From assembly GCA_013388635.1 (NCBI GenBank), contig JACAEX010000043.1, forward strand, positions 1 through 64,000: DNA of 64,000 bases, read 5' to 3'. Positions 41,841-50,536 of the stretch are shown one piece after another (position 1 is the stretch's first letter; each line of letters starts with the position of its first letter). The position numbers were made by a program, and so were the translations under genes. The notes under the pieces are model-generated. The model worked only from the letters and a program-made list of their open reading frames with translations. It was not told where the DNA came from and ran no database searches. The DNA comes from Syntrophaceae bacterium (lineage in GTDB: Bacteria > Desulfobacterota > BSN033 > UBA1163).

Positions 41841-41879
41841 TTGCCTTGAAATATTTTTCAACTTCGTGCACCCTAGCCT

Positions 41880-42521
41880 ATGATCGATCGCATCTACTCA
41901 GAACTTCGGCAGCAGATCGTGAACCGTTCGATCCCTCCGGGAGCGAAGCTCTCCGAGACCCAACTGTCCAAAAAATGGGGGGTCAGCCGGACCCCTATCC
42001 GAGAGGTGTTGAGAAGGCTCGAATCCGAGGGCCTGGTCAATTCTTCCCCCCACCGGGGGTTCATCGTTAACTCGATCTCCATCGAGGATGTGGATCACAT
42101 CTATACCATCAAGATCTCTCTGGAGGGGCTTGCCGGGAGGCTGGCGACTCCGATCATCTCAAAGGATCCTCAGAAGATGAAGGCCATCCAGAATTTGATT
42201 CGGGAGATGGAGACGCATTCAAAACGGATGGATGTGAAGGCGTACAGCAAAAAGAATCTGCAATTTCATATCTCCATCTGGAACTGGTGTGGGAATCCCT
42301 GGCTGACAAAGATTCTCAACCATCTCAGTTCCCAGTTAAACCGCTTCATCGTCAGCGCCCTGCACGTTCCAAATCGCATGGAGAGGTCGGTGAAAGAACA
42401 CCGGAAGATCGTGGAGGCCTTCAGAATGGGAGACGCCAGGGCCGTTGAAAAGGCATTGGGCGCTCACTTCAAGAGGGCTTCCGAGGACTTGAAGAATGAA
42501 CTCATAAAAAAATCTGAATAG
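41880..42521 (+). CDS. GntR-family (FadR/FCD subfamily) transcriptional regulator
   Basis: A 213-residue regulator. The N-terminal winged helix (1-66) includes LSETQLSKKWGVSRTPIREV and the wing SSPHRGFIV. The C-terminal all-helical FCD domain (about 75-205) would bind a small carboxylate, often with a metal held by histidines such as H131 (FHISIW) and those near 180-195. It is divergent from the AOR operon and precedes the MmgE/PrpD and TAXI genes by 14 bases, so it probably controls both directions. The start ATG has a poor ribosome site (CCCTAGCCT), which suggests low expression. Confidence 0.9.
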   Translation: MIDRIYSELRQQIVNRSIPPGAKLSETQLSKKWGVSRTPIREVLRRLESEGLVNSSPHRGFIVNSISIEDVDHIYTIKISLEGLAGRLATPIISKDPQKMKAIQNLIREMETHSKRMDVKAYSKKNLQFHISIWNWCGNPWLTKILNHLSSQLNRFIVSALHVPNRMERSVKEHRKIVEAFRMGDARAVEKALGAHFKRASEDLKNELIKKSE

Positions 42522-42535
42522 GGAGGACTCGATCG

Positions 42536-43894
42536 ATGAAGATTGCAGAGACATTTGCCAGGTTTGTGACCCACACAGAGTTCCATGAGATGGATCCGAG
42601 CGTCATCGAATACGTGAAGATGTTGACCCTGAAACAGGTGATGGGCATGCTGGTCGGTTCAGCCGCGCCGACCAGTAAGAAGGTGATCCGATACGTCATG
42701 GAGAACCCCGGAAGGCCGGAGTGTGGGGTCTATGGCTGTGGCTTCAGGGCCGACGCCGCGCAGGCAGCCCTGGCCAATGGCTTCTTCGGACACGCCTCCG
42801 AGATGGAGGACGACCAGTTTCCCGGAGGAGGGATCAGTGATGTGACCACCTGGCCTGCCCTCCTGACGGCTGCCGAGAAGTGCAAGCTCTCGGGTAAGGA
42901 GGTGATCGTCGCCCTCTACGTGGGACAGGAGATGCAGAACCGGATTGCGATGTACGCATCGGTTGGAACCGATGGGATCGGGATCTGCAATCTTCCATTC
43001 ATCGGAATTTACGGAGCCACCGCAAGTTGTGCCAAGGCCTTTGAGTTGACGGAGGAGCAGACCAAGATGGCCTTCGGTCTGGCCATGGTCCAGGGCCTGG
43101 GCTATATCCACACCTGGGGAACGGATGCCCATTTCTGGGAATCGGCCACGGTCTGTCGGAACGCCGTGGTCAATGCCATTCTCGCAAAGAACGGGGCCAC
43201 GAGCAACCCGGTGATCGAAAAATGCCTCGACATGCTGACAGGCGGAGACAAAAACATCCAATTTGATAAGATGATTGAGGGGTTGGGAAAACCACCTTTC
43301 TATACAAATAACACGTGGATTAAAAAATGGGGATTCTGCTTCTTCACCCACAATTTTGTCGACGTCCTAACGGATCTCATGAAGAAGAATAAGGTCAAAT
43401 ACGAAGAGATTGAAGAGGTCGTCCTCCATTTTGACGAATTGAGAACGGTCGTGGATCGGCCCGAACCGAAGAATGCAGAGGACAGCCGCTTCAGCACTCA
43501 GCACATCCTGGCCTATCAGATGATCCACGGCGAGTGCGGCCTCGACACCTGTACAGAGGCCTCTGTGAAAGACCCTCGTTTGGCCGAGGCGAGAAAAAAG
43601 GTGAGGGTTGTGTATCACCCGGAGTACCCGAAGCGCTACTTTGCTGGAGAGGGACGGGTCGATCTGAAGCTGAAGAATGGAAGGACCCTGACCCATGCGA
43701 TGGATCAACCCTACGGAGGACCAAAATATCCATTGACCATGGATCAGGTCAGTGATATCTATCGGAAGTATTGCAAAGGCATCCTCTCCGATGCCCAGAT
43801 CGAACGGACAAAGGAGATCATCCTCAACCTTGAGAACGAACCAGATATCAAAGAGCTGGCCGACATCTGTACCTTCAGGCATCGGGTGAGGTAG
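42536..43894 (+). CDS. MmgE/PrpD-family protein
   Basis: A 452-residue cytoplasmic protein of the 2-methylcitrate/cis-aconitate family, which includes PrpD dehydratase, cis-aconitate decarboxylase and several isomerases. Typical segments are AALANGFFGHASEMEDDQFPGG (the substrate aspartate loop) near 76, YVGQEMQNRI near 130 and GTDAHFWESATVCRNAVVNAIL near 200. The reaction would be dehydration, decarboxylation or isomerisation of a tricarboxylic or similar acid. Directly after gntR and before a TRAP-TAXI transporter, it probably processes the imported acid. ATG preceded by GGGAGGACTC. Confidence 0.87.
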   Translation: MKIAETFARFVTHTEFHEMDPSVIEYVKMLTLKQVMGMLVGSAAPTSKKVIRYVMENPGRPECGVYGCGFRADAAQAALANGFFGHASEMEDDQFPGGGISDVTTWPALLTAAEKCKLSGKEVIVALYVGQEMQNRIAMYASVGTDGIGICNLPFIGIYGATASCAKAFELTEEQTKMAFGLAMVQGLGYIHTWGTDAHFWESATVCRNAVVNAILAKNGATSNPVIEKCLDMLTGGDKNIQFDKMIEGLGKPPFYTNNTWIKKWGFCFFTHNFVDVLTDLMKKNKVKYEEIEEVVLHFDELRTVVDRPEPKNAEDSRFSTQHILAYQMIHGECGLDTCTEASVKDPRLAEARKKVRVVYHPEYPKRYFAGEGRVDLKLKNGRTLTHAMDQPYGGPKYPLTMDQVSDIYRKYCKGILSDAQIERTKEIILNLENEPDIKELADICTFRHRVR

Positions 43895-43956
43895 GGCTCC
43901 GCAGGAGATTGACGGGATCTTATCCCCTGTGCTGAGCTCCTATTGAGAGACGAACA

Positions 43957-45924
43957 GTGGTCGAACAGAAGCAACCAACCGATCTTGTATCGAGAGTGTT
44001 CCGTCGGATGCGGGACGAGGCCCTCTCGAGTGAGAGGGCCGGTACTCGAAAACTCCAGGGTTGGTACGATATTGTCTTCAAAATCGTTGCCATCTCCTTC
44101 AGCCTCTTCTTTCTCTATACCACCTTCTTCGGCCTGATCTCCCAAGAATCCCATGTCGGCCTCTACTTCCTCGGCACGTTTGTCCTCAGCTTCATGCTCT
44201 ACAAGGCAAGAAAGAACTCTCCGGAAAAGCGGATGAGCCTCCTTGACACGCTCTTCGTCCTGGGCATCACGGGTGTGATCGTCTATTACATTGTCGAATT
44301 TCCAACGCTGGCCGACCGGATCGGGGGGGGGACAGCGCTTCGGGATGCCCTCTTCGGTTGGTTCCTGATCATCATGTCGCTCGAATTGGCGAGGAGGACA
44401 GTGGGCAATGTCATTCCCACCATCGGCATCCTCCTTCTCATCTATGCCTATTTCGGTCCCTACTTTCCCCTGGGGTTAGGCCATTCAGGTTTTTCGCTCT
44501 CCCGGATTGCCGAATACCTCTTTTTGACGAGCGATGGCATTCTGGGTATGATCTGTAACATCTTCGCCTCTTACATCCTCATCTTCGTAATCTTTGGCTC
44601 TTTTATGGAGGTCTCCGGCGCTGGAAAAGTCTTTGTGGACCTGGCCTATGCGATTACGGGAAGGCGCACAGGAGGGCCAGGTCTGGCCTCTGTCATTACC
44701 AGCAGCCTGTTTGGAACGATCTCTGGAAGTTCCGTTGCCAACGTCGTGGTGGACGGGGTGTTCACCATTCCCTTAATGAAGCGGCTGGGCTACCCTCCCC
44801 ATTTTGCTGGAGCGGTGGAGGCAGCGACATCCACCGGAGGCCAGTACATGCCTCCGGTGATGGGAGCGGCGGCCTTTCTTCTCGCCGAGATCTCCGGAAC
44901 TCCCTATATCGAAGTGATCAAGGTGGCGGCCATCCCTGCCTGTCTCTATTTTGCCTCGGTGGCGGTCATGATCTACCTCGAGGCGGTCAAGCGCGGGCTG
45001 CGAGGGATGCCCGCCTCCGAATTGCCCAAATTCAAGGAACTGAGGAAAGAGATCCATCTCCTGCTCCCCATCCCTTTTCTGATCGTTCTTCTGGCTTTTG
45101 AATTCACTCCCTTCATTGCTGCCTTCTACTCCATCTGCTCGGCTGTCGTGGTGAGCTGGTTCAGGAAAGAGACACGGATGGGGCCCAAAAAGATCTTCGA
45201 TGCCCTAATAGGAGGAGCTCGTGCCTCCCTCTCTGTGGGCGCCACCGTAGGGGTGATAGGGATTGTCATCGGTACGACCAGCCTCACCGGATTGGCAAAC
45301 TACTTTCAGCAGTTTGTCATCTTCCTTTCGGGCGGCCACCTGGCCTTGCTCGTCCTTCTGATCATCATCGCCGGTGTCTTCGTGGGTATGGGGATGCCGA
45401 CCACACCGTCTTATGTCGTCCTCGTCATCTTAGGGGTTCCAGCTCTGATCAGGATAGGGGTATCGACGCTCACCGCTCACCTCCTGGTCTTCTGGGTCGC
45501 TGTGGCCTCCAATGTCACTCCTCCTGTGGCTCTGTCAGCATGGGCGGCTGCTGCCATCGCCAAATCCGATCCCTGGAAAACGGGCTGGGCAGCGACCAAG
45601 TTGGCTTCGTGGATCTATCTGATGCCGTTCCTCTTCGTCTATACCTCCATCCTGAAGGTGGGATGGAATTTCAGCTTCTTCCTCACGGTCTTCGATTGCA
45701 TCATCGCCCTGATGGCCTGGGGAGCAGCGGTGGAGGGATACCTCTTCAAAGAGACCACCCTGGTTGAAAGAATATGCCTTTTCGTCGCTGCATTAAGCCT
45801 TCTTCATGAAGGACTTCTCACCGATATGATCGGCGTATTACTCTTTGCCATCATCATCATTATCCAGCAGGTTTCCTTGGTGAGGGCCAAAAAATTGGCC
45901 TCGCATACAGATCCAAAATCTTAG
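43957..45924 (+). CDS. TRAP-TAXI fused permease (DctQM fusion)
   Basis: A 655-residue polytopic membrane protein with about 16-18 hydrophobic helices. An N-terminal DctQ-like four-helix region (45-190) is fused to a DctM-like domain (200-600), as is usual for TAXI systems. The DctM part shows GSFMEVSGAGKVFVDLA, SSLFGTISGSSVANVVVDG, STGGQYMPPVMGAAAFLLAE and VFVGMGMPTTPSYVVL. The start is a GTG with a weak ribosome site. It imports a carboxylate captured by the TAXI protein encoded 41 bases downstream. Confidence 0.92.
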   Translation: MVEQKQPTDLVSRVFRRMRDEALSSERAGTRKLQGWYDIVFKIVAISFSLFFLYTTFFGLISQESHVGLYFLGTFVLSFMLYKARKNSPEKRMSLLDTLFVLGITGVIVYYIVEFPTLADRIGGGTALRDALFGWFLIIMSLELARRTVGNVIPTIGILLLIYAYFGPYFPLGLGHSGFSLSRIAEYLFLTSDGILGMICNIFASYILIFVIFGSFMEVSGAGKVFVDLAYAITGRRTGGPGLASVITSSLFGTISGSSVANVVVDGVFTIPLMKRLGYPPHFAGAVEAATSTGGQYMPPVMGAAAFLLAEISGTPYIEVIKVAAIPACLYFASVAVMIYLEAVKRGLRGMPASELPKFKELRKEIHLLLPIPFLIVLLAFEFTPFIAAFYSICSAVVVSWFRKETRMGPKKIFDALIGGARASLSVGATVGVIGIVIGTTSLTGLANYFQQFVIFLSGGHLALLVLLIIIAGVFVGMGMPTTPSYVVLVILGVPALIRIGVSTLTAHLLVFWVAVASNVTPPVALSAWAAAAIAKSDPWKTGWAATKLASWIYLMPFLFVYTSILKVGWNFSFFLTVFDCIIALMAWGAAVEGYLFKETTLVERICLFVAALSLLHEGLLTDMIGVLLFAIIIIIQQVSLVRAKKLASHTDPKS

Positions 45925-45965
45925 CCTTGGATCGATGGAAACGATAATAAAGAAAGGAGGAGGTT

Positions 45966-46970
45966 ATGAAAGCAAGGATTTTTCTTCTGACTCTCGTCGG
46001 GCTCTTTCTGGTGAGTTTCATCATGGGAGAAACTGCTTCCGCTCAGGTCAAGAACTATGTCTTTGGAAGTGGCCCTATGGGAGGTCCCTGGCGGATCGGG
46101 GTCGGTGCAGGTGTACAGATCTTGAATGAACAGCTGAAGGATAAGTACTCTTTCACCGCTGCTGCCTCAGGAGGTTCCGTTGAGAATGTCAGGCGAATGA
46201 TCAATGGTGAATACCATACCATCTGGGCTCACATCAACAACATGGACGATGCCTGGAACGGCGCGGGCCTGTTCGAGGGACAGAAGCCCTTTAAAGAGAT
46301 GAGGGTGTTGGAGTACCTGACTGATCAGGCGATCAATGTGACCACCTTGGCGAAGTCACCGATCAGGAACTTTTCGGATTTAGCAGGAAAGAAGGTGAAC
46401 ATCGGCCCTGCTGGAAGCGGAGGTGTTCCGATCGCGAAGGCGATCTTTAAGGCCCTCGGCATAACCGACAAGGTCAAGATCGTCAACATAGGCTTTCAGG
46501 CCGGTGCCCAGGCCCTTAAAGACGGGCAGATCGATGTCTCCATGATTCCGGGTGGTCCCTATATCTCTCCGGCGATTGCGGAGATCTCCCACTCCGTAAC
46601 GCTTCGAATCGTTGAACCGACCTTAGAAGAGGCAAAAAAGGTTGAGTCAGAGATCTCGTACCTCTATCTGGGAACCATCCCGGCGAACAAATCGGTGGGC
46701 GAGAATGCGGATAAGGAGAAAAGGGCCCTCTTCTGGAGTATGTATTGGGTGGCTCTGGCGAGCATGCCGGGTGACGTCGTTTATGATATGTTAAAGGTTA
46801 CACAGGATCCCAAGAACAAGGAGGTGCTCGGCAAGGTTCTCAATTATTGGCTGACAGCCGGACCTAAATTTGATACTCTTGTTAAAATGGGCATCCCTCT
46901 TCATCCAGGTGCAATAAGGTTCTGGAAGGAGCAGGGAGTGAAGATCCCTCCTGAGGTGGTGCCGAAATAG
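45966..46970 (+). CDS. TAXI-family TRAP solute-binding protein
   Basis: A 334-residue periplasmic protein with a cleavable signal of about 26 residues (LVGLFLVSFIMGETASAQ). The mature part opens FGSGPMGGPWRIGVGAGVQI, a TAXI motif, then ASGGSVENVRRMINGE and DLAGKKVNIGPAGSGG. TAXI proteins bind glutamate or other organic acids and lack the arginine clamp of DctP. The start lies 6 bases after AAAGGAGGAGG. Three cupin genes follow on the same strand. Confidence 0.9.
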   Translation: MKARIFLLTLVGLFLVSFIMGETASAQVKNYVFGSGPMGGPWRIGVGAGVQILNEQLKDKYSFTAAASGGSVENVRRMINGEYHTIWAHINNMDDAWNGAGLFEGQKPFKEMRVLEYLTDQAINVTTLAKSPIRNFSDLAGKKVNIGPAGSGGVPIAKAIFKALGITDKVKIVNIGFQAGAQALKDGQIDVSMIPGGPYISPAIAEISHSVTLRIVEPTLEEAKKVESEISYLYLGTIPANKSVGENADKEKRALFWSMYWVALASMPGDVVYDMLKVTQDPKNKEVLGKVLNYWLTAGPKFDTLVKMGIPLHPGAIRFWKEQGVKIPPEVVPK

Positions 46971-47022
46971 CTTTTCGGGCAATCTTTCATGATGGAGCGT
47001 TCACGCACAAAGGAGAGTTTCC

Positions 47023-47373
47023 ATGGGCAGTTTCGTGGTCAGAGAGGAGGAGAGGGATTATCTTCCGGTGGAGTGGGGGAGGACGAAGAACCTCTTCGGT
47101 TCGGAAAATGTCGGCGCCAGATACCTGAAAATCAATATCACAGAGTATGCGCCTGGAACAGAACATAAGCTCCACAGGCATCCGGGCCAGGAAGAGGTGA
47201 TCTATGTCCTTGAGGGAGAGGGGATCACCCGGACCGATGCAGGCGATCAACCGATCCGCGCGGGGTCGTTCGTCTTCGTCCCTGCGGATACGGATCACGC
47301 CACGCTCAATGTCCTGAAGAATAGGCCGATGAAGGCGATCATCATCAAGGCTCCTCCCTCTGAGGCCAGATAA
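47023..47373 (+). CDS. small cupin protein 1
   Basis: A 116-residue single-domain cupin. Motif 1 supplies H51, H53 and E57/E58 (LHRHPGQEEVIYVLEGEG) and motif 2 H92 (PADTDHATLN), a complete 3-His/1-Glu-type metal site. Mid-domain glycine turn GSFVFVP is normal. Likely a metal-dependent isomerase, lyase or dioxygenase, or a sugar-acid binder; substrate unknown. It follows the TAXI gene by 52 bases with AAAGGAGAGTTTCC upstream. Confidence 0.82.
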   Translation: MGSFVVREEERDYLPVEWGRTKNLFGSENVGARYLKINITEYAPGTEHKLHRHPGQEEVIYVLEGEGITRTDAGDQPIRAGSFVFVPADTDHATLNVLKNRPMKAIIIKAPPSEAR

Positions 47374-47544
47374 GGTGAACGAGGATTGCGGGAAACTGTG
47401 TTGGAATGATCATAAGGGGTGGATCTCGCTGGGAGAGACAGTCAGGCTCCTCAGCTTTAGGACGCGGTCGTTTAGAGCTATGGGTCATCATCCTTCTTAG
47501 AAATGTGATTCCTGTCATGGGCTTGGGACCCGGAGGTGGAAAAG
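47374..47544. other. intergenic spacer between cupins 1 and 2
   Basis: This 171-base spacer has no convincing open frame, hairpin or promoter. It is unusually long for neighbouring genes in one apparent operon. Confidence 0.4.
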
Positions 47545-47934
47545 ATGAAACGCTATGTGGTTAATGAGTCAGAAGGTGTCAGAGGCAAACTTCCCGTACC
47601 GGGAGGAGGGGGAACGTTCAACATCCTGATCGACGAGGAGATTTCAGGGGCCAAACACTTCTCCCTTCTCGTCAACGAGATGGCTCCCGGGTATAAGGGA
47701 AAAGAACATTCCCATGAGGTGGAACACTGCTGGTATATCTTGAAGGGTACAGGGGTTATCCGGATGGCGGGCAAGACGTATCCCATCAAACCAGGCGATG
47801 CGGTCTTCGCTCCGATCGGGATGCTCCATTCGGTTGAATGCACAGGGGATGAACCCCTCCGGTATGTGGTCGTCTATGCACCTCCAGGTCCGGAGAAGGA
47901 GTTGAGGGGACAGACCGGTTTCGCAAAGACCTGA
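47545..47934 (+). CDS. small cupin protein 2
   Basis: A 129-residue cupin with histidines H55, H57 and H61 (EHSHEVEHCWYILKGTG) and H95 (GMLHSVEC). The glutamate of motif 1 is present at E58 or E60. Start ATG 47545 follows CGGAGGTGG; a GTG three codons earlier is within the ribosome site. It resembles the third cupin more than the first (both have HxHxxxH), so these two may be paralogues. Confidence 0.82.
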   Translation: MKRYVVNESEGVRGKLPVPGGGGTFNILIDEEISGAKHFSLLVNEMAPGYKGKEHSHEVEHCWYILKGTGVIRMAGKTYPIKPGDAVFAPIGMLHSVECTGDEPLRYVVVYAPPGPEKELRGQTGFAKT

Positions 47935-48050
47935 GCCGATCTCCCCTCCTGACCGTGCATAATGGTTCAGAAGCAGATTGGACAGATAATCTATAAAGTT
48001 TTACAATTGCCAATCGTTACGAGAGGAGACCCGAAGATCGAGCGACGAAG

Positions 48051-48428
48051 ATGAAATATTTCTACGACAGATTCGAAACGCATTCCTGGCAATATATCAA
48101 AGAGACTCACAGCGATTCCGTCAAAACGGAGATCATTGTGGACATCCCTCCAGCCACAGAGTTTCGGGTCCACATCACGCGTTTCCAGCCCGGCGCAGGA
48201 GCCGATCCCCATACCCATGAATGGGAGCATGCCATGTACATCATGCAGGGGATCGGCAAAGTCACCATTGAAGGGGAGGAGGCGATCGTCAAACCCGGAA
48301 TGCTGGCCTTCGTTCCAAAGGACGGCGTCCATTCTATTTACAACATTGGAGAGGAGGAACTGGTCGTCTGGGGGGTGAGCGGTCCTCCGAAGACAGAGGC
48401 TGGCTATGCTCAATTGAAAAGGAGGTGA
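48051..48428 (+). CDS. small cupin protein 3
   Basis: A 125-residue cupin. Metal-binding histidines are H54, H56 and H60 (PHTHEWEHAMYIMQGIG) and H94 (DGVHSIYN). The first 35 residues form an N-terminal strand/helix that may swap in a dimer. It has a poor ribosome site. It ends 16 bases before TTT set 3, whose substrate it might help process; that link is by position only. Confidence 0.82.
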   Translation: MKYFYDRFETHSWQYIKETHSDSVKTEIIVDIPPATEFRVHITRFQPGAGADPHTHEWEHAMYIMQGIGKVTIEGEEAIVKPGMLAFVPKDGVHSIYNIGEEELVVWGVSGPPKTEAGYAQLKRR

Positions 48429-48444
48429 TCGGTCTCAGGGCTCG

Positions 48445-48894
48445 ATGAACAAACAAGGTGCTTCAAGTCTCATCTTCTTATTCGCAGGGATCTACGGAGT
48501 CGTCTTCAGCCTTCAGCTTCCCTTTGGTTACCTGAGAGAGCCTGGCCCTGGGATGCTTCCTCTCTTCCTCTCGATCCTGCTGCTTCTCTCAGGGGCTCTG
48601 GGGTTGATCCATTCAATGAGTAAGGGAGGGAAGGGGATTGACTGGCATGGGATGGTCAAAAAGGTGATCACCCCTTTGGAGATCGTAGGGGTTACCGCCG
48701 GATTCATTCTCGCCCTGGAAAGTCTGGGATACCTGATCACCTCATCCCTTTACACTTTTCTCCTCTTCTTCTGGATATGCCGCTACCGGCTGGTTGTGTC
48801 GATCGGCCTCTCCACCTCCTTTGGGGTTGGGAGCTGGCTCTTTTTCGACAAACTTCTTTCTGTCCCGTTACCCAGTGGAATCGTCCCTCTGTGA
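48445..48894 (+). CDS. tctB: TTT small membrane subunit TctB (set 3)
   Basis: A 149-residue protein with four hydrophobic helices: first helix SSLIFLFAGIYGVVFSLQL, loop EPGPGMLPLFLSILLLLSG, two central helices near 75-110, and a C-terminal FFDKLLSVPLPSGIVPL ending typical of TctB. The AGGAGGTGATC at the end of cupin 3 may serve as its ribosome site although it is distant; CAGGG is nearer. TctA follows by 21 bases. Confidence 0.82.
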   Translation: MNKQGASSLIFLFAGIYGVVFSLQLPFGYLREPGPGMLPLFLSILLLLSGALGLIHSMSKGGKGIDWHGMVKKVITPLEIVGVTAGFILALESLGYLITSSLYTFLLFFWICRYRLVVSIGLSTSFGVGSWLFFDKLLSVPLPSGIVPL

Positions 48895-48915
48895 GATGTA
48901 ACTGAAGGAATTCAA

Positions 48916-50427
48916 ATGGACGTTTTGAACAATTTGCTCAATGGATTTCATACCGCCCTGAGCCTGAAGAATATCTACCTCTGTTTTATCGGGTGCGTGT
49001 GGGGGACCATGGTCGGCGTCCTTCCCGGCATTGGGCCTCTGGCTGGCATCACGCTCCTCATCCCGGCTACGTTTGGCCTCGATCCAACTGGTGCCATCAT
49101 CATGCTTGCCGGGATCTACTACGGTGCCATGTACGGCGGCTCCACCACCTCCATCCTGATGAACATCCCTGGAGAATCGGCCTCTGTGGTCACCTGTATC
49201 GATGGATATCAGATGACCCTCAAAGGCCGGGGAGGAGCTGCCCTCTTCATCAGTGCATGGGGCTCCTGGGTCGGAGGGACGTTGAGCATCATGGGGCTCA
49301 TGCTATTGGCTCCCTCCCTGGCAAATTTCGCAACGAAATTCGGTCCTCCGGAGATGTTCTCGATTCTCCTGATCGCCTTTATTCTTCTTGGCTCGCTGGG
49401 AACCGGCTCCTTTTTCAAGACCATGCCCATGGTTCTGCTTGGACTGCTCGTCAGCACGGTCGGTATGGACCCCTTGACCGGCGCATTCCGGTTTACACAC
49501 GGTGTGATCAAACTCTTCGACGGCATTGGCTTGATTCCCGTGGCCATGGGAGCCTTAGGCATTGGAGAGATCCTGAAGACCACAGAGGAAAGTCTCGTCC
49601 GCGTGATACACAAGATAAGACTTCGCGAGTTACTGCCGACCCGTGAGGAACTCCGTGCCTCCTGGGGCCCGATCTTCCGGGGATCGGGCATCGGTTTTGT
49701 CATCGGCCTTCTGCCGGGTTCTGCCCACGTCCTCTCAAGCTTCATCAGTTACATCGTAGAGAAGAAAGCCGCGAAAAGGCCGGAGCAATTCGGAACAGGC
49801 CGCATCGAAGGCGTGGCTGGCCCGGAGACGGCCAACAATGCCGCCTCCGGAAGTGCGATGATCCCCTTCTTGGGTTTAGGAATTCCGACAGGCCCTGCTC
49901 CGGCCGTGATGATGGTCGCCCTGATGATCCACGGCATTCGACCGGGCCCCCTCTTCATCTCCGAGCAACCAAAGATCTTCTGGGGCTTGGTCGCAAGCAT
50001 GTATGTCGGAAATATCATCCTGATCATCTTGAACCTGCCCCTGGTCAGCCTCTTCGTCAGCCTACTCAGGGTCCCTTTCCGAATCCTTTTCCCCCTGATC
50101 CTGTTGATCTGTCTGGTCGGCACCTACTCGATCAATTCGAGCACGTTTGAACTCATCATCCTTCTCATCTTCGGAGTCTTCGGCTACGTTTTCCGAAAGC
50201 TGGACTATGATATCGCCCCTTTCCTCCTCGCCCTGATCATAGGGCCGATGATCGAGATGGCCTTCCGGCAGTCGCTGATGCGCAGTGGAGGATCTTTCTC
50301 CATCTTCTGGGAAAGCCCTATCTCCATGATCCTCCTTGTTCTGTCTGGCCTCCTATTCTTCTGGAACATCTACAGGGCGTTAAGACCGAGAAAGGCATCG
50401 TGCGAGAGGGCACTGAAAGGAAGTTAA
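48916..50427 (+). CDS. tctA: TTT large membrane subunit TctA (set 3)
   Basis: A 503-residue permease closely similar throughout to the set 1 TctA: GVLPGIGPLAGITLLIPATF near 36, YYGAMYGGSTTSILMNIPGE near 72 and GPETANNAASGSAMIPFLGLG near 300. Shared length and order B-A-C with set 1 suggest duplication of a whole system followed by substrate divergence. It completes the membrane part with the preceding TctB. TctC starts 109 bases downstream after a short frame of no clear coding value. Confidence 0.92.
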   Translation: MDVLNNLLNGFHTALSLKNIYLCFIGCVWGTMVGVLPGIGPLAGITLLIPATFGLDPTGAIIMLAGIYYGAMYGGSTTSILMNIPGESASVVTCIDGYQMTLKGRGGAALFISAWGSWVGGTLSIMGLMLLAPSLANFATKFGPPEMFSILLIAFILLGSLGTGSFFKTMPMVLLGLLVSTVGMDPLTGAFRFTHGVIKLFDGIGLIPVAMGALGIGEILKTTEESLVRVIHKIRLRELLPTREELRASWGPIFRGSGIGFVIGLLPGSAHVLSSFISYIVEKKAAKRPEQFGTGRIEGVAGPETANNAASGSAMIPFLGLGIPTGPAPAVMMVALMIHGIRPGPLFISEQPKIFWGLVASMYVGNIILIILNLPLVSLFVSLLRVPFRILFPLILLICLVGTYSINSSTFELIILLIFGVFGYVFRKLDYDIAPFLLALIIGPMIEMAFRQSLMRSGGSFSIFWESPISMILLVLSGLLFFWNIYRALRPRKASCERALKGS

Positions 50428-50536
50428 CAAAGGGAGGTGATGCCCTGATGCAATGACCCAATTCCAGACAGATTCCAATGGCTCAATCACCACTTTTGGA
50501 GATCGACGTATCATTATGACCGAGGAGGTACATCTT

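Noticed and set aside
48993-49646. A 217-codon plus-strand frame inside tctA set 3
   Set aside because: His/Arg/Asp-rich out-of-frame reading of a conserved membrane protein.
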